DNA of 64,000 nucleotides from contig PNAG01000006.1 of assembly GCA_003169845.1 (NCBI GenBank), positions 87,576 through 151,575 on the forward strand, in the 5' to 3' direction. Shown here one piece after another: positions 41,791 through 50,222 of the stretch. Numbering within the stretch: position 1 is the stretch's first letter; each line of letters starts with the position of its first letter. The notes under the pieces are model-generated. The model was given only the letters and a program-made list of their open reading frames with translations. It searched no databases and was not told where the DNA came from. Source of the stretch: Candidatus Dormiibacterota bacterium (lineage in GTDB: Bacteria > Chloroflexota > Dormibacteria > Dormibacterales > Dormibacteraceae). Position numbers and translations under genes: made by a program.

Positions 41791-42483
41791 TCAGCCTACG
41801 GCGTAGCGCTGGTGGTTCAAGCCCCATGCCGCGTACCGCATTAACCCCACGGCGCGATATCGCTGCCGGCGGGCTGTGGTCGTCCCTGATTCAATCGCTG
41901 CGCGAAGTGCCTCGGGCGTCTTGCCCGGGAACTCCGTGTAAGCCCGCCCCACCGCGTCGAGGATGTGCGCGTCCGAGGAGCCAAGCTCGGCCGAACCGAG
42001 GCCCATGTTGAGGCGGTGGGCGAGCTGGTTGAAGACGTAGAAACCGGGCGTCGCGTTTTCGACCTCGATCGCGTCGAAATCGAGCTCCGCCGCGAGCCAG
42101 CCGACACCGTGAACCCGACCGTTGCGCGCGACGCGCTCGGTTCGCCAGAACGGATGGACCGCGATCGCGAGCCCGGCCTGGTCGTGAATTGCGTCCACTG
42201 TGGCGGCCGCGGACATACCGGGTCGGATGCGGCGCTCGAGGAACAGGGCGACGATGTGGCCGTCCCGGCTGGAAACCTCCTCGCCCACGATCACATGGAA
42301 TCGGGAGCGCTTTGCGGCGTACTCCCTGGCGCGCAGCGCGCCCTCGATGGTGTCGTGGTCTGTGACCGCGATCACATTCAAAGAGGCGCGACGAGCCACA
42401 TGTTCCACGAGCTCCTGGGGCGACGGCCACCCGTCGCTGGCGGTGGTGTGCATATGGAGGTCGGCCCGACCCGGAGCAACCAT
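41791..42483 (-). CDS. PHP-domain phosphoesterase
   Basis: ATG 42483 (230 residues) chosen because the HxH motif follows directly: ADLHMHTTASDGW. VTDHDTIEGALRA, EEVSSRDGHIVALFL, AVHPFW and SSDAHILDAVG supply the remaining metal ligands of the TrpH/YciV-like PHP family, which hydrolyse nucleotide phosphates or small RNA ends. Divergent from the acyl-CoA synthetase, 83 bases away. Confidence 0.85.
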   Translation of the reverse strand: MVAPGRADLHMHTTASDGWPSPQELVEHVARRASLNVIAVTDHDTIEGALRAREYAAKRSRFHVIVGEEVSSRDGHIVALFLERRIRPGMSAAATVDAIHDQAGLAIAVHPFWRTERVARNGRVHGVGWLAAELDFDAIEVENATPGFYVFNQLAHRLNMGLGSAELGSSDAHILDAVGRAYTEFPGKTPEALRAAIESGTTTARRQRYRAVGLMRYAAWGLNHQRYAVG

Positions 42484-42566
42484 GGGTGTGCATCCTACGC
42501 CGGAGGGCTTTACCATCGACCTCTCTGGACCTTCTGTTCGAACCCGATTTGGTGGAGGTGTCCGTA

Positions 42567-44213
42567 GTGGAAGGCTTGATGCAGGACTATGAGCTGTCTC
42601 TTCAGCATGTGCTCTGGCGGGTGGAGCGCCTGCACCAGAAGAAAGAGGTGGTGACGAAGCAGGAGCAGGGCGTGCATCGCATGACCAACGCCGAGATGGT
42701 GCCGCGCATCAACCGGCTGGCCGGCGCGCTCAAGCGGCTTGGGATCAAACCGGGCGACCGGGTGGCGACTCTCGCCTACAACAATCACCGGCACCTCGAG
42801 CTCTATTACGCCGTCCCGTGTATGGGCGCGGTCTTGCACACGCTGAACCTTCGTCTGTTTCCTCAGCACCTTGAATTCATAGTCAATGACGCGGAAGACA
42901 AGGTTTTATTTGTCGATCAGCCCCTTATTCCTCTCCTCAAGCCGCTGCTGGGCAAGATTCCAAGCGTCCAGCAGATCGTTTTGATGACCGACACGCCGGC
43001 GGCGTCGCATAGCGAAAACGGCTTCAGCGACATGCTGGACTACGAATCGCTCCTCGCGGCCGAGAGCGAGAGCTACCCGTGGCCGAAGCTGTCAGAGCGC
43101 ATGGCCGCGGCCATGTGCTACACGTCGGGCACCACCGGCAACCCGAAAGGGGTCGTGTACTCGCATCGCTCCCAGTACCTGCACACGATGGGAGTGCTCC
43201 AGGCCGACAGCCTGGGCATCACCGAGAAGGACACGGTGCTCCCGATCGTGCCGATGTTCCACGCGAACAGCTGGGGCCTGCCCTACGCGTGCGGCATGGC
43301 CGGCTCCAAAGTCCTGCTGCCCGACCGGTTCATGGGCGACGCCAAGTCCATCGTCGAGCTCGCCGAGCAGGAGGAGGCGACCATCCTCGCGGGCGTCCCG
43401 ACCATCTGGATCAACACCGTCGCCTACCTGAACCAGACCGGCAAGCGCCTGCCGAAGGTCCACACCGTGATCTGCGGCGGCTCGGCCATTCCCCGCTCCC
43501 TCATGGAGTCGATGGACGCTCTCGGACTGCGCATGCTGCATGCGTGGGGTATGACCGAGACGTCGCCGCTCGGCAGTGTCGCGCGGCCACGAGCCGCCAC
43601 CAAGCCTGAGGATGAGCTGCGCGCGCGGCTGACGCAGGGAGCGGTTTCGGCCGGTGTCGAGATCCGGATCAGCGACCCGGCCACGGGCGAGGAGCTCCCC
43701 TGGGATGGTGTTGCGTTTGGTGAGATCCAGGTTCGTGGTCCGTGGATCGCCCGCGGTTATCACAACGGTTACGACCCCGGCAAGTTGACCGAAGACGGCT
43801 GGTTTCGCACGGGTGACGTGGCCAAGATCACGCCCGAGGGCTACGTCGAGATCGTCGACCGCACCAAGGACGTGATCAAGTCAGGAGGCGAGTGGATCTC
43901 GTCCGTTGAGCTCGAGAACGCGATCATGTCGCACCCCAAGATCATGGAGGCGGCAGTGATCGGCCTGGCCCACGCGAAGTGGGACGAGCGGCCAATTGCG
44001 TACGCGGTGCCGAAGCCGGAGTTCAAAGGCAAGGTCACCCAGGAGGAGGTCATCGATTTCCTCAAGGACAAGGTCGCGAAGTGGTGGCTGCCGGACGAGG
44101 TGCGGTTCATCGACGAGGTGCCGAAAACGTCGGTCGGCAAGTTCGACAAGAAGGTGCTGCGCGCAAGCGCCGTGCCGATCGACCAGACGATCAAGCAGGA
44201 GTCAAAGAGCTGA
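42567..44213 (+). CDS. Long-chain fatty-acyl-CoA synthetase
   Basis: GTG 42567 has the Shine-Dalgarno GGAGGTG six to seven bases upstream (548 residues); ATG 42579 is an alternative. Motifs: CYTSGTTGNPKGVVYSHRS, AWGMTETSPLGS, DRTKDVIKSGGEWISSVELEN and the lysine in TSVGKFDKKVLR. The HRMTNAEM N-terminal region and PMFHANSWGLPY match the AlkK/medium-long chain ligase group. Its stop overlaps the formamidase start (TGATG). Confidence 0.92.
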   Translation: MEGLMQDYELSLQHVLWRVERLHQKKEVVTKQEQGVHRMTNAEMVPRINRLAGALKRLGIKPGDRVATLAYNNHRHLELYYAVPCMGAVLHTLNLRLFPQHLEFIVNDAEDKVLFVDQPLIPLLKPLLGKIPSVQQIVLMTDTPAASHSENGFSDMLDYESLLAAESESYPWPKLSERMAAAMCYTSGTTGNPKGVVYSHRSQYLHTMGVLQADSLGITEKDTVLPIVPMFHANSWGLPYACGMAGSKVLLPDRFMGDAKSIVELAEQEEATILAGVPTIWINTVAYLNQTGKRLPKVHTVICGGSAIPRSLMESMDALGLRMLHAWGMTETSPLGSVARPRAATKPEDELRARLTQGAVSAGVEIRISDPATGEELPWDGVAFGEIQVRGPWIARGYHNGYDPGKLTEDGWFRTGDVAKITPEGYVEIVDRTKDVIKSGGEWISSVELENAIMSHPKIMEAAVIGLAHAKWDERPIAYAVPKPEFKGKVTQEEVIDFLKDKVAKWWLPDEVRFIDEVPKTSVGKFDKKVLRASAVPIDQTIKQESKS

Positions 44214-45166
44214 TGGCGCGCGCTACCGCGCGAGAGCACTCGATCGGTCGTGACACGTATCACTTCAAGTGGGACAACTCGCTCGCACCGGCGGTCGAGA
44301 TCGAGCCGGGCGATGTCGTTCATTTCGACACGGAGGAAGTGAGCGCCGGACAGCTGAAAAAGGGCGACCCGGCCTCGAAGCTCGGGACCCTTGACTTCGA
44401 CCGCCTCTATCCGCTGGGTGGTCCTGTCTACGTGAAGGGCGCCGAGCCCGGGGATGCGCTGGAGGTCGAAATCCTCCAGCTCAAGCCGGGGTCTTGGGGG
44501 TGGGCCGCCCTCCTGCCCGGTCTTGGCCTCCTGGCCTCTGACTTCCCCGACCCCTACGTCCGGTACTTCGACCTCGGTGACCGAAAGTCGGCCGAGCTGC
44601 GCCACGACATCCACATCCCGATCGCCCCTTTCTGCGGCACGATGGGCGTCGCGACCGACGATCCGGGCCCGCAAGCGGTCCTGCCGCCCACCAAGGGCGC
44701 CGGGAACATCGACACCCGCCACCTGACGACCGGGACCAAGCTTTACCTGCCCGTCTTCGTGCCCGGCGCCCTCTTTTCGGCCGGTGACTGCCACGGGGCG
44801 CAGGGAGACGGCGAGGTTTGCGTTACCGGGATCGAATGCCCGATGACGTTCTCACTCCGATTTGGAGTGGTCAAGGGTGCCTCGCTCCGCCCCTGGAGCT
44901 ACCACTTCCTGACCCCGGCTGCGCCCCTTCAGCCGCGCAGCGACGAGGAGGGCTACCACGCGGTCTGCGCCCTTGGCCCAGACCTGATGGAGAACGCCCG
45001 CAACGCCGTGCGCGACACGATCGCGTGGCTCAAGGCGGATCACGGCCTGAGCCGCGAGGACGCCTACATCCTCTGCAGCCTGGCCGGCGATCTCAGGATC
45101 AGCCAGATCGTCGACCAGCCGAACTTCGGGGTCTCGTTCTACCTGCCGCTGAGCGTCTTCCACTAG
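44213..45166 (+). CDS. Acetamidase/formamidase family hydrolase
   Basis: 317 residues. PGDVVHFDTEEVSAGQ, GPVYVKGAEPGDALEVEI and the metal/active-site stretch HIPIAPFCGTMGVA, then PGALFSAGDCHGAQGDGEV define the FmdA_AmdA family, which releases ammonia from formamide or acetamide. Co-translated with the acyl-CoA synthetase; no amide transporter is next to it, though an amide/branched-chain ABC system lies at 59-64 kb. Confidence 0.9.
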   Translation: MARATAREHSIGRDTYHFKWDNSLAPAVEIEPGDVVHFDTEEVSAGQLKKGDPASKLGTLDFDRLYPLGGPVYVKGAEPGDALEVEILQLKPGSWGWAALLPGLGLLASDFPDPYVRYFDLGDRKSAELRHDIHIPIAPFCGTMGVATDDPGPQAVLPPTKGAGNIDTRHLTTGTKLYLPVFVPGALFSAGDCHGAQGDGEVCVTGIECPMTFSLRFGVVKGASLRPWSYHFLTPAAPLQPRSDEEGYHAVCALGPDLMENARNAVRDTIAWLKADHGLSREDAYILCSLAGDLRISQIVDQPNFGVSFYLPLSVFH

Positions 45167-45254
45167 GCGAAGAGACCCGGCGCGGGAGCTTTACCCCCTC
45201 AAGGGGTAGTGACCCGAGTACCGTCCGGCATACTGACCGACTGGTGTTCTCAGG

Positions 45255-48041
45255 TTGAGTACCACACAACTGGGCCGCTATCCCATCGAAGCCGAACTCG
45301 GCCGCGGCGCGATGGGCGTTGTCTATAGATCAACCCATCCGCGCCTGGAGATTCCCGTCGCGATCAAGGTCCTGGCCGAGCAGTACTCGAGCGACACCAG
45401 CTTCCGCCAGCGCTTTCACCGCGAGGCGGCCACCGTCGCGGCCCTCAATCACCCGGGCATCGTCCGCGTCTACGACTTCGACGAGGACGGCCCGGTGCTG
45501 TTCATCGTCATGGAGTGGGTCGAAGGCCGTTCGATGCGTTCGTGGCTGGACGAGTACGGACGGTTCAGCGTGGATGTATCGGTCGACCTGATTCAACAGC
45601 TCCTGTCAGCGGTCGGCGTCGCCCATGACTACTCGATCGTGCACCGCGACCTGAAGCCCGACAACATCCTGATCTCCAATCGCGGCAAGACGAAGATCCT
45701 CGACTTCGGCATCTCGAAGCTCATCGACGACAAGCACCGGCTGACCGCGACCGGAAGCATGGTCGGCACGCCGGCCTATATGGCCCCGGAACAGGTCAAG
45801 GGCGAGCCCGTGGACGCCTCGTCCGACATCTATTCGCTCGGCATGATCCTGTACGAGCTGCTGCACGGCGAGCCGCCCTTCACCGGTGCGCTGCCGTCTG
45901 TCTTGCACTCGCAGGTGTTCGACCGGCCGCGCGCATCGACCGCCATCCCCTCACCGATCATGGAGATCATCTGGAAGGCCACCGCGAAGGACCGTAGCCA
46001 GCGATTCCAGAGCTGCGAGGAGTTCTCTGGCGCTTTCCACTACATGCCAAAGCCCGGCGCCGCGCAGCCGCCGGTGGAGGCGATCTCGGACGAGATCACG
46101 GTCAACGAAGAGGTTGAGCAGAGGGTGCCTGCGCCGGCGCGCGTCGACGGCCACAAGCCTGCCGGTGTGTGCACGTACAGCGACTGCCAGGAGCGCCGCG
46201 GTTGGGCGTGCGCGTACAAGGACCTGACCGGCCGCGAGTGCAAGAGCTGGTGGTGCCGCAGGCATATCCAGTTCATCGAGCGCACGCCCTTCTGTCCGCG
46301 ACACGCAAGCGTGATTCGGGCCCTCGCGCCCACCGCGAACACCATCTTCGAGATCAAGAACCGGCCCGCGGTCGACGACCGCGCTCTGCCCCTCGCGGCC
46401 CTGGTCGCGGAGGACATCGACAAGGACGTGACCGAGCTCGTCCGCCGCCGCTATCAGAACCGCAAGGACGTCACGCTCGCGCGCGACCGCACGGTCCGCC
46501 AGACCTGGTCAGGCCGCAACGAGGTGGCGTGGGAGCGCAGCTGGGCGGCGCTGAAGAGCCAGGGCTACCTGGTGCGGATCGCGGTCCGCGTGTCGACCGA
46601 CGAGCCGGACACCGTGCAGCTGCTCATCGGCAACACCGTCGTGTTCAAAGAGGTCCCCGACTGGATCAGCCGTCGCCGGGAAGGCGAGCCACCCGACCAC
46701 GCCGACCGTGCCCGGTTCGGTAAGAAGCTCTTCGGCGCGATCCTCGAGCACGTTGATGAGCCGCAGCCCGTGCCGTCCAACGTGCCTTCCCCCAGCCACG
46801 AGATCGAGCCTCCTCCACCGCCCGAGATCAACCGGACGCTGATCGAGGGCATGATCCTGCGCCTGGCGTCGTCGTCGACCCGCGTGACCGGGTACGAGGT
46901 CGCGGAGCAGCTGGCGCTGCCGTTCTCGGCGGTCGAACCCAGCCTGAAGTCGCTGACCGGCTCGAACTTCCTGGACGCGCTCGGCCTGGCCGCCGAGCAG
47001 GGTCCGTGGCTGGGCCGGCCGCTGCCTGAGCGGATGGCGTATGCGATCACGAAGCAGGGACGAACGCACAGCGAGCAGATGGGCGCCTCGAGCACCCGGT
47101 ACACGGGCCCGGCGCCGGTGTCGATGCAGGAGTACAGGGCGGTGCTGGCGGAGGCGGCCAAGCCCGGGACGCTCGACCTGGTCAAGGTCAACCTGGCGCT
47201 CAGCGGCATCGAGCTGGCCCCGGGCGTCACCGAGGCGGTCCGTGCCGCCGTCAACTCGCGCTCCTCGATCTTCATCTACGGCGCGCCCGGCAACGGCAAG
47301 ACCACGCTTGCGCGCCGCATTCCCAGCCTCCTGGGAGGCCCGATCGTGATCCCGATGGCCCTGGACATCGGCGGTGGCGAGGTGATGACGATCTTCGATG
47401 GCGCGGTGCACCGCCTCGAGCCGCGCCAGCCGGCGGACCGCCGGTGGCGGCGGGTGGCGAGGCCGCTCGTCCAGGTCGGCGGCGAGTTCCAGCTCGAGAT
47501 GTTCGAACCGACCTGGGAGGAAGGCAGCCGGACCTACGGCGCGCCGCTCCAGGTGAAGGGCAACGGCGGAGTGCTGCTGATCGACGACCTCGGCCGGCAG
47601 CGCGTCTCTCCGAAGCAGATCCTCGACCGGCTGCTCGTGCCCCTGGAGCAGGACACTGACTTCATGAACCTGTCAGCGACGGGCCGGAAGGTCGAGATTC
47701 CATTCCAGGCGCAGCTCGCGCTGTCCACGAACCTGCGCCCTGCCGAGCTGCTGGACGAGGCTTACCTGCGCCGGCTCTCGTACAAGGTCCTGATGCCGGA
47801 CCCGACCTGGGAGATGTGGTGCCGGATCTTCGAACGGGAGCGCGAGCGCCTGGCCATACCCCCCGACCCCGGCGCGCTGGAGATGATCTCGACCCTCTAC
47901 AGCGGGCGGCCGCTGCGCGGCAACCACCCCCGCGACCTGCTCGAGCGATTGGTGGACGTGTCCTCGGCGCGCGGCGTGCAGCCGAAGCTCACGCCCGAGC
48001 TGCTCGAGGCCGCGTGGCACACGCTCTTCATCACGAGCTAG
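45255..48041 (+). CDS. Ser/Thr protein kinase fused to Cys/His cluster, winged helix and AAA ATPase
   Basis: TTG start at 45255; 928 residues. Kinase (about 8-265): glycine loop GRGAMGVVY, Lys38 in VAIKVL, HRDLKPDN (130-137), DFG (150-152), APE (177-179), all intact. Residues 306-350 hold Cys306, 311, 319, 329, 334, 347 and His337, 350, a likely zinc module. A 150-residue region follows, then a winged-helix-like part (about 525-600). AAA ATPase: Walker A GAPGNGKTT (676-684), Walker B GGVLLIDDLG (771-780), sensor STN (824-826). No membrane segment, unlike most PknB kinases. The partner and substrates are unknown; the 3' end overlaps the converging M50 gene by 11 bases. Confidence 0.9.
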   Translation: MSTTQLGRYPIEAELGRGAMGVVYRSTHPRLEIPVAIKVLAEQYSSDTSFRQRFHREAATVAALNHPGIVRVYDFDEDGPVLFIVMEWVEGRSMRSWLDEYGRFSVDVSVDLIQQLLSAVGVAHDYSIVHRDLKPDNILISNRGKTKILDFGISKLIDDKHRLTATGSMVGTPAYMAPEQVKGEPVDASSDIYSLGMILYELLHGEPPFTGALPSVLHSQVFDRPRASTAIPSPIMEIIWKATAKDRSQRFQSCEEFSGAFHYMPKPGAAQPPVEAISDEITVNEEVEQRVPAPARVDGHKPAGVCTYSDCQERRGWACAYKDLTGRECKSWWCRRHIQFIERTPFCPRHASVIRALAPTANTIFEIKNRPAVDDRALPLAALVAEDIDKDVTELVRRRYQNRKDVTLARDRTVRQTWSGRNEVAWERSWAALKSQGYLVRIAVRVSTDEPDTVQLLIGNTVVFKEVPDWISRRREGEPPDHADRARFGKKLFGAILEHVDEPQPVPSNVPSPSHEIEPPPPPEINRTLIEGMILRLASSSTRVTGYEVAEQLALPFSAVEPSLKSLTGSNFLDALGLAAEQGPWLGRPLPERMAYAITKQGRTHSEQMGASSTRYTGPAPVSMQEYRAVLAEAAKPGTLDLVKVNLALSGIELAPGVTEAVRAAVNSRSSIFIYGAPGNGKTTLARRIPSLLGGPIVIPMALDIGGGEVMTIFDGAVHRLEPRQPADRRWRRVARPLVQVGGEFQLEMFEPTWEEGSRTYGAPLQVKGNGGVLLIDDLGRQRVSPKQILDRLLVPLEQDTDFMNLSATGRKVEIPFQAQLALSTNLRPAELLDEAYLRRLSYKVLMPDPTWEMWCRIFERERERLAIPPDPGALEMISTLYSGRPLRGNHPRDLLERLVDVSSARGVQPKLTPELLEAAWHTLFITS

Positions 48042-49158
48042 ACCGGGCGGGAGCTCCAAGCGCGCGCCTGATGTCGGCCGGCGAGAGCGTGCCGACCAGC
48101 TGCCCGCCGTCGATCACCAGCATCTGGTCTTCGTCGGATGTCGAGAAGCGGTCCAGCACCGCGGTGACCTGTTCACCGGGCGACGCCTTGGCGATTTTAT
48201 CCATCCCGATGCCGAAGTCACGCACGCGCCGGATATGCCGTTCCTCCTGAGGCACCTGGGACAGCCTCGTCACGGTGACCAGGCCGTCGAGCGCTCCATC
48301 GAACGTCTTGAGAGGGTATGAGCTCGCATGCCCGCCGGGAATGTACGAGCGCATGAACTCGTCGACCGTGATCCATCCCGGAGCGACCGTTGGATCGCGG
48401 GACATCACATCGCTGACGAGGAGTCCCTTGAGCGTGCCTTGCATGAGCACCTGGGACGCCTCGCTGCGCGCCGCCGACATGAGAAACCAGCCGAGGAAGA
48501 CAAGCCACACGCCGCTGAGGGCTCCCAGCACGAAGAGCTCCAGCAGCCCGAGGCCGATCATCAGGAAGGCGCACATCCGTCCCAGCCACGCGGCGCCGGC
48601 GGTGGCTCGGTAGCGATCGCCTCGCCGCCGCCAGAGCCAGGCGCGAAGCAGGCGGCCCCCGTCGAGCGGGAAGGCGGGGACGAGGTTGAAGACCAGGAGG
48701 GTTGCATTGGAGAAGGCGAGCCACACGCAGCCACCTTCGATGAGAGGCGGTCCGCCTGTGGCGTCGAGCGCGAAGGTCGCGGCACCGAAGAGGATGGCGA
48801 GGCCAAGGCTGACGAGCGGGCCGGCGATGGAGATTTTCGCTTCCATTCCAGGCGTCGCAACGTCCCCCCCAAGGCGCGCGACTCCGCCGAAGATCCACAG
48901 CGTGATGCCGTCCACCTTCACGCCGAGCCGCCTGGCGACGAGGGCGTGGCCCATCTCGTGAGCGAGCAGTGATGCGTAGAAGAGGAGGGCGGAGACTGCG
49001 GACACGATCCAGTACGCGGTCTGGGGCTGGTCCGGCACGACCGCAGGAAGAACCTGGTCCGCGAGGGTCCAGACGATGAGGGCGTACACGATGGCAAGGC
49101 TCCAGTGGAGTCCCACCTCGATGCCCGCAATCCGGCCCAGGCGGACGCTTGCGTCCAC
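48031..49158 (-). CDS. Site-2-type (M50B) metalloprotease with CBS pair
   Basis: 375 residues. Six membrane segments; zinc motif LLAHEMGHALVARRLG and the second-ligand motif FNLVPAFPLDGGRLLRA are intact. Residues about 235-370 form a CBS-domain pair (VSDVMSRDPTVAPG..., QMLVIDGGQLVGTLSPADIRRAL), which in such proteases binds adenine nucleotides and gates activity. It faces the kinase-AAA gene with an 11-base tail overlap. Confidence 0.92.
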   Translation of the reverse strand: MDASVRLGRIAGIEVGLHWSLAIVYALIVWTLADQVLPAVVPDQPQTAYWIVSAVSALLFYASLLAHEMGHALVARRLGVKVDGITLWIFGGVARLGGDVATPGMEAKISIAGPLVSLGLAILFGAATFALDATGGPPLIEGGCVWLAFSNATLLVFNLVPAFPLDGGRLLRAWLWRRRGDRYRATAGAAWLGRMCAFLMIGLGLLELFVLGALSGVWLVFLGWFLMSAARSEASQVLMQGTLKGLLVSDVMSRDPTVAPGWITVDEFMRSYIPGGHASSYPLKTFDGALDGLVTVTRLSQVPQEERHIRRVRDFGIGMDKIAKASPGEQVTAVLDRFSTSDEDQMLVIDGGQLVGTLSPADIRRALGAPARSSS

Positions 49159-49216
49159 ACCGCGAATTTTAGAGGGGCTGGTTACAAGGCCTGGGTATAC
49201 TTTGGCGTCTGCCGGA

Positions 49217-49302
49217 GCGGCGGTGGCGGAATGGCAGACGCGCTAGTTTCAGGAGCTAGTGTCCGCAAGGACGTGGAGGTTCAACTCCTCTCCGCCGCAC
49301 CA
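49217..49302 (+). tRNA. tRNA-Leu (anticodon CAG)
   Basis: Plus strand class II tRNA: acceptor GCGGCGG/CCGCCGC, anticodon stem CTAGT/GCTAG with loop TTCAGGA (CAG, reading CTG), long variable arm GTCCGCAAGGAC, T arm with GGTTCAACTCC, discriminator A and encoded CCA. Confidence 0.95.
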
Positions 49303-49325
49303 ACAAAATCAAACCTCAACTTCTG

Positions 49326-49655
49326 GTGCCGGTCCTAGGCTGGCCTGACTTCGATGTTCCACCACTTGCTGTTCGACCCCTTGCCGTTCGACCCTTGCCC
49401 CTATTCGCGATCGCAACTGCGGGATTGGGTCTCGCGGCGCTCGTAGCAGGGCGTCCGGTCCGCGGCTGGCCAAAGTGGTCCTTGAACAGCCGTGCGTTTC
49501 GCATAGCCGGGGCTTATTGCCTGGCCGAGAGCGCAGTCGCTTTCGTGCTGGCCGTGACGCACAACGGCGGAATCGCGTTTGTTGTGTTTTCCCTCAGTGC
49601 GCTAATAATGGCGGCGACCATTCAGGTCGTTCAGAGGCGAAGTCCGAGCATCTAG
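49326..49655 (+). CDS. Possible small membrane protein after tRNA-Leu
   Basis: GTG-started frame of 109 residues with three hydrophobic stretches (FAIATAGLGLAALVAG, AGAYCLAESAVAFVLAV, GIAFVVFSLSALIMAATI) and a short in-frame duplication (LAVRPLAVRPL). No Shine-Dalgarno and no recognised family; retained because hydrophobic segments are well spaced and nothing else occupies the region. Confidence 0.4.
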   Translation: MPVLGWPDFDVPPLAVRPLAVRPLPLFAIATAGLGLAALVAGRPVRGWPKWSLNSRAFRIAGAYCLAESAVAFVLAVTHNGGIAFVVFSLSALIMAATIQVVQRRSPSI

Positions 49656-49733
49656 CCTCGATGGCTTGTGGCATTCGGTCAAACCTCCTTTTCCTTGACA
49701 ACGCGCCGCCAATCCATTCGACTGAGCGCCGCC

Positions 49734-50222
49734 GTGTCGAGTGCCCCTTACAACCAGGTCCAGACGCTGTACCGAACCTTGCTCGTTTTCGCCACGGTCG
49801 CTGTGGTCATCCTCGCTGTCGGCCTGGTCGAGTTCGTGTACTTCGAACCGCCTGGACAGGCGACCGGAGCCCACGCTCGCATCGTCGGGGTATACGCATA
49901 CGACCCGACCACCAGGACCACGCTCGGGACTGATAAGTCAGCTTTCGCCCGCACCGAAGAATTCGCCGCCGTGGTCGATTGGTCTGGCCTGCCCGCGAAC
50001 CTGAGCGTGGACGCCCGCTGGTACGACGCGTTCGGCAGCATCGTCGGTCGAGTCGGCCCGAGCACTCCGGCTCAGCTTGGCAATTTCTCCATCGTCCCGG
50101 TCATCGTTCCGCAAGGCTTGCATCACAACCTGCCGGGCAACTACACGTTCGTGGTCGAACGCTTCCAAGGCGGGGTGCCCGTCGAGGTCCTTGTACGCCG
50201 CTTCGTCCTGGTCGAGCGATAG
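49734..50222 (+). CDS. Hypothetical signal-anchored extracytoplasmic protein
   Basis: GTG 49734 (162 residues) is preferred; GTG 49668 would add 22 residues. One N-terminal membrane helix (TLLVFATVAVVILAVGLVEFVYF) and an exported beta-rich domain (VVDWSGLPANLSVDARWYDAFG..., YTFVVERFQGG). No family recognised. Its TAG shares a base with the GTG of the PrsW gene, so the two are translationally coupled and may act together. Confidence 0.55.
   Translation: MSSAPYNQVQTLYRTLLVFATVAVVILAVGLVEFVYFEPPGQATGAHARIVGVYAYDPTTRTTLGTDKSAFARTEEFAAVVDWSGLPANLSVDARWYDAFGSIVGRVGPSTPAQLGNFSIVPVIVPQGLHHNLPGNYTFVVERFQGGVPVEVLVRRFVLVER

Noticed and set aside
45192..45208. TACCCC-CTCAA-GGGGTA hairpin before the kinase-AAA gene
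   Set aside because: Only 6 bp and no T-run; could be an operator or chance, not strong enough to list as a feature.
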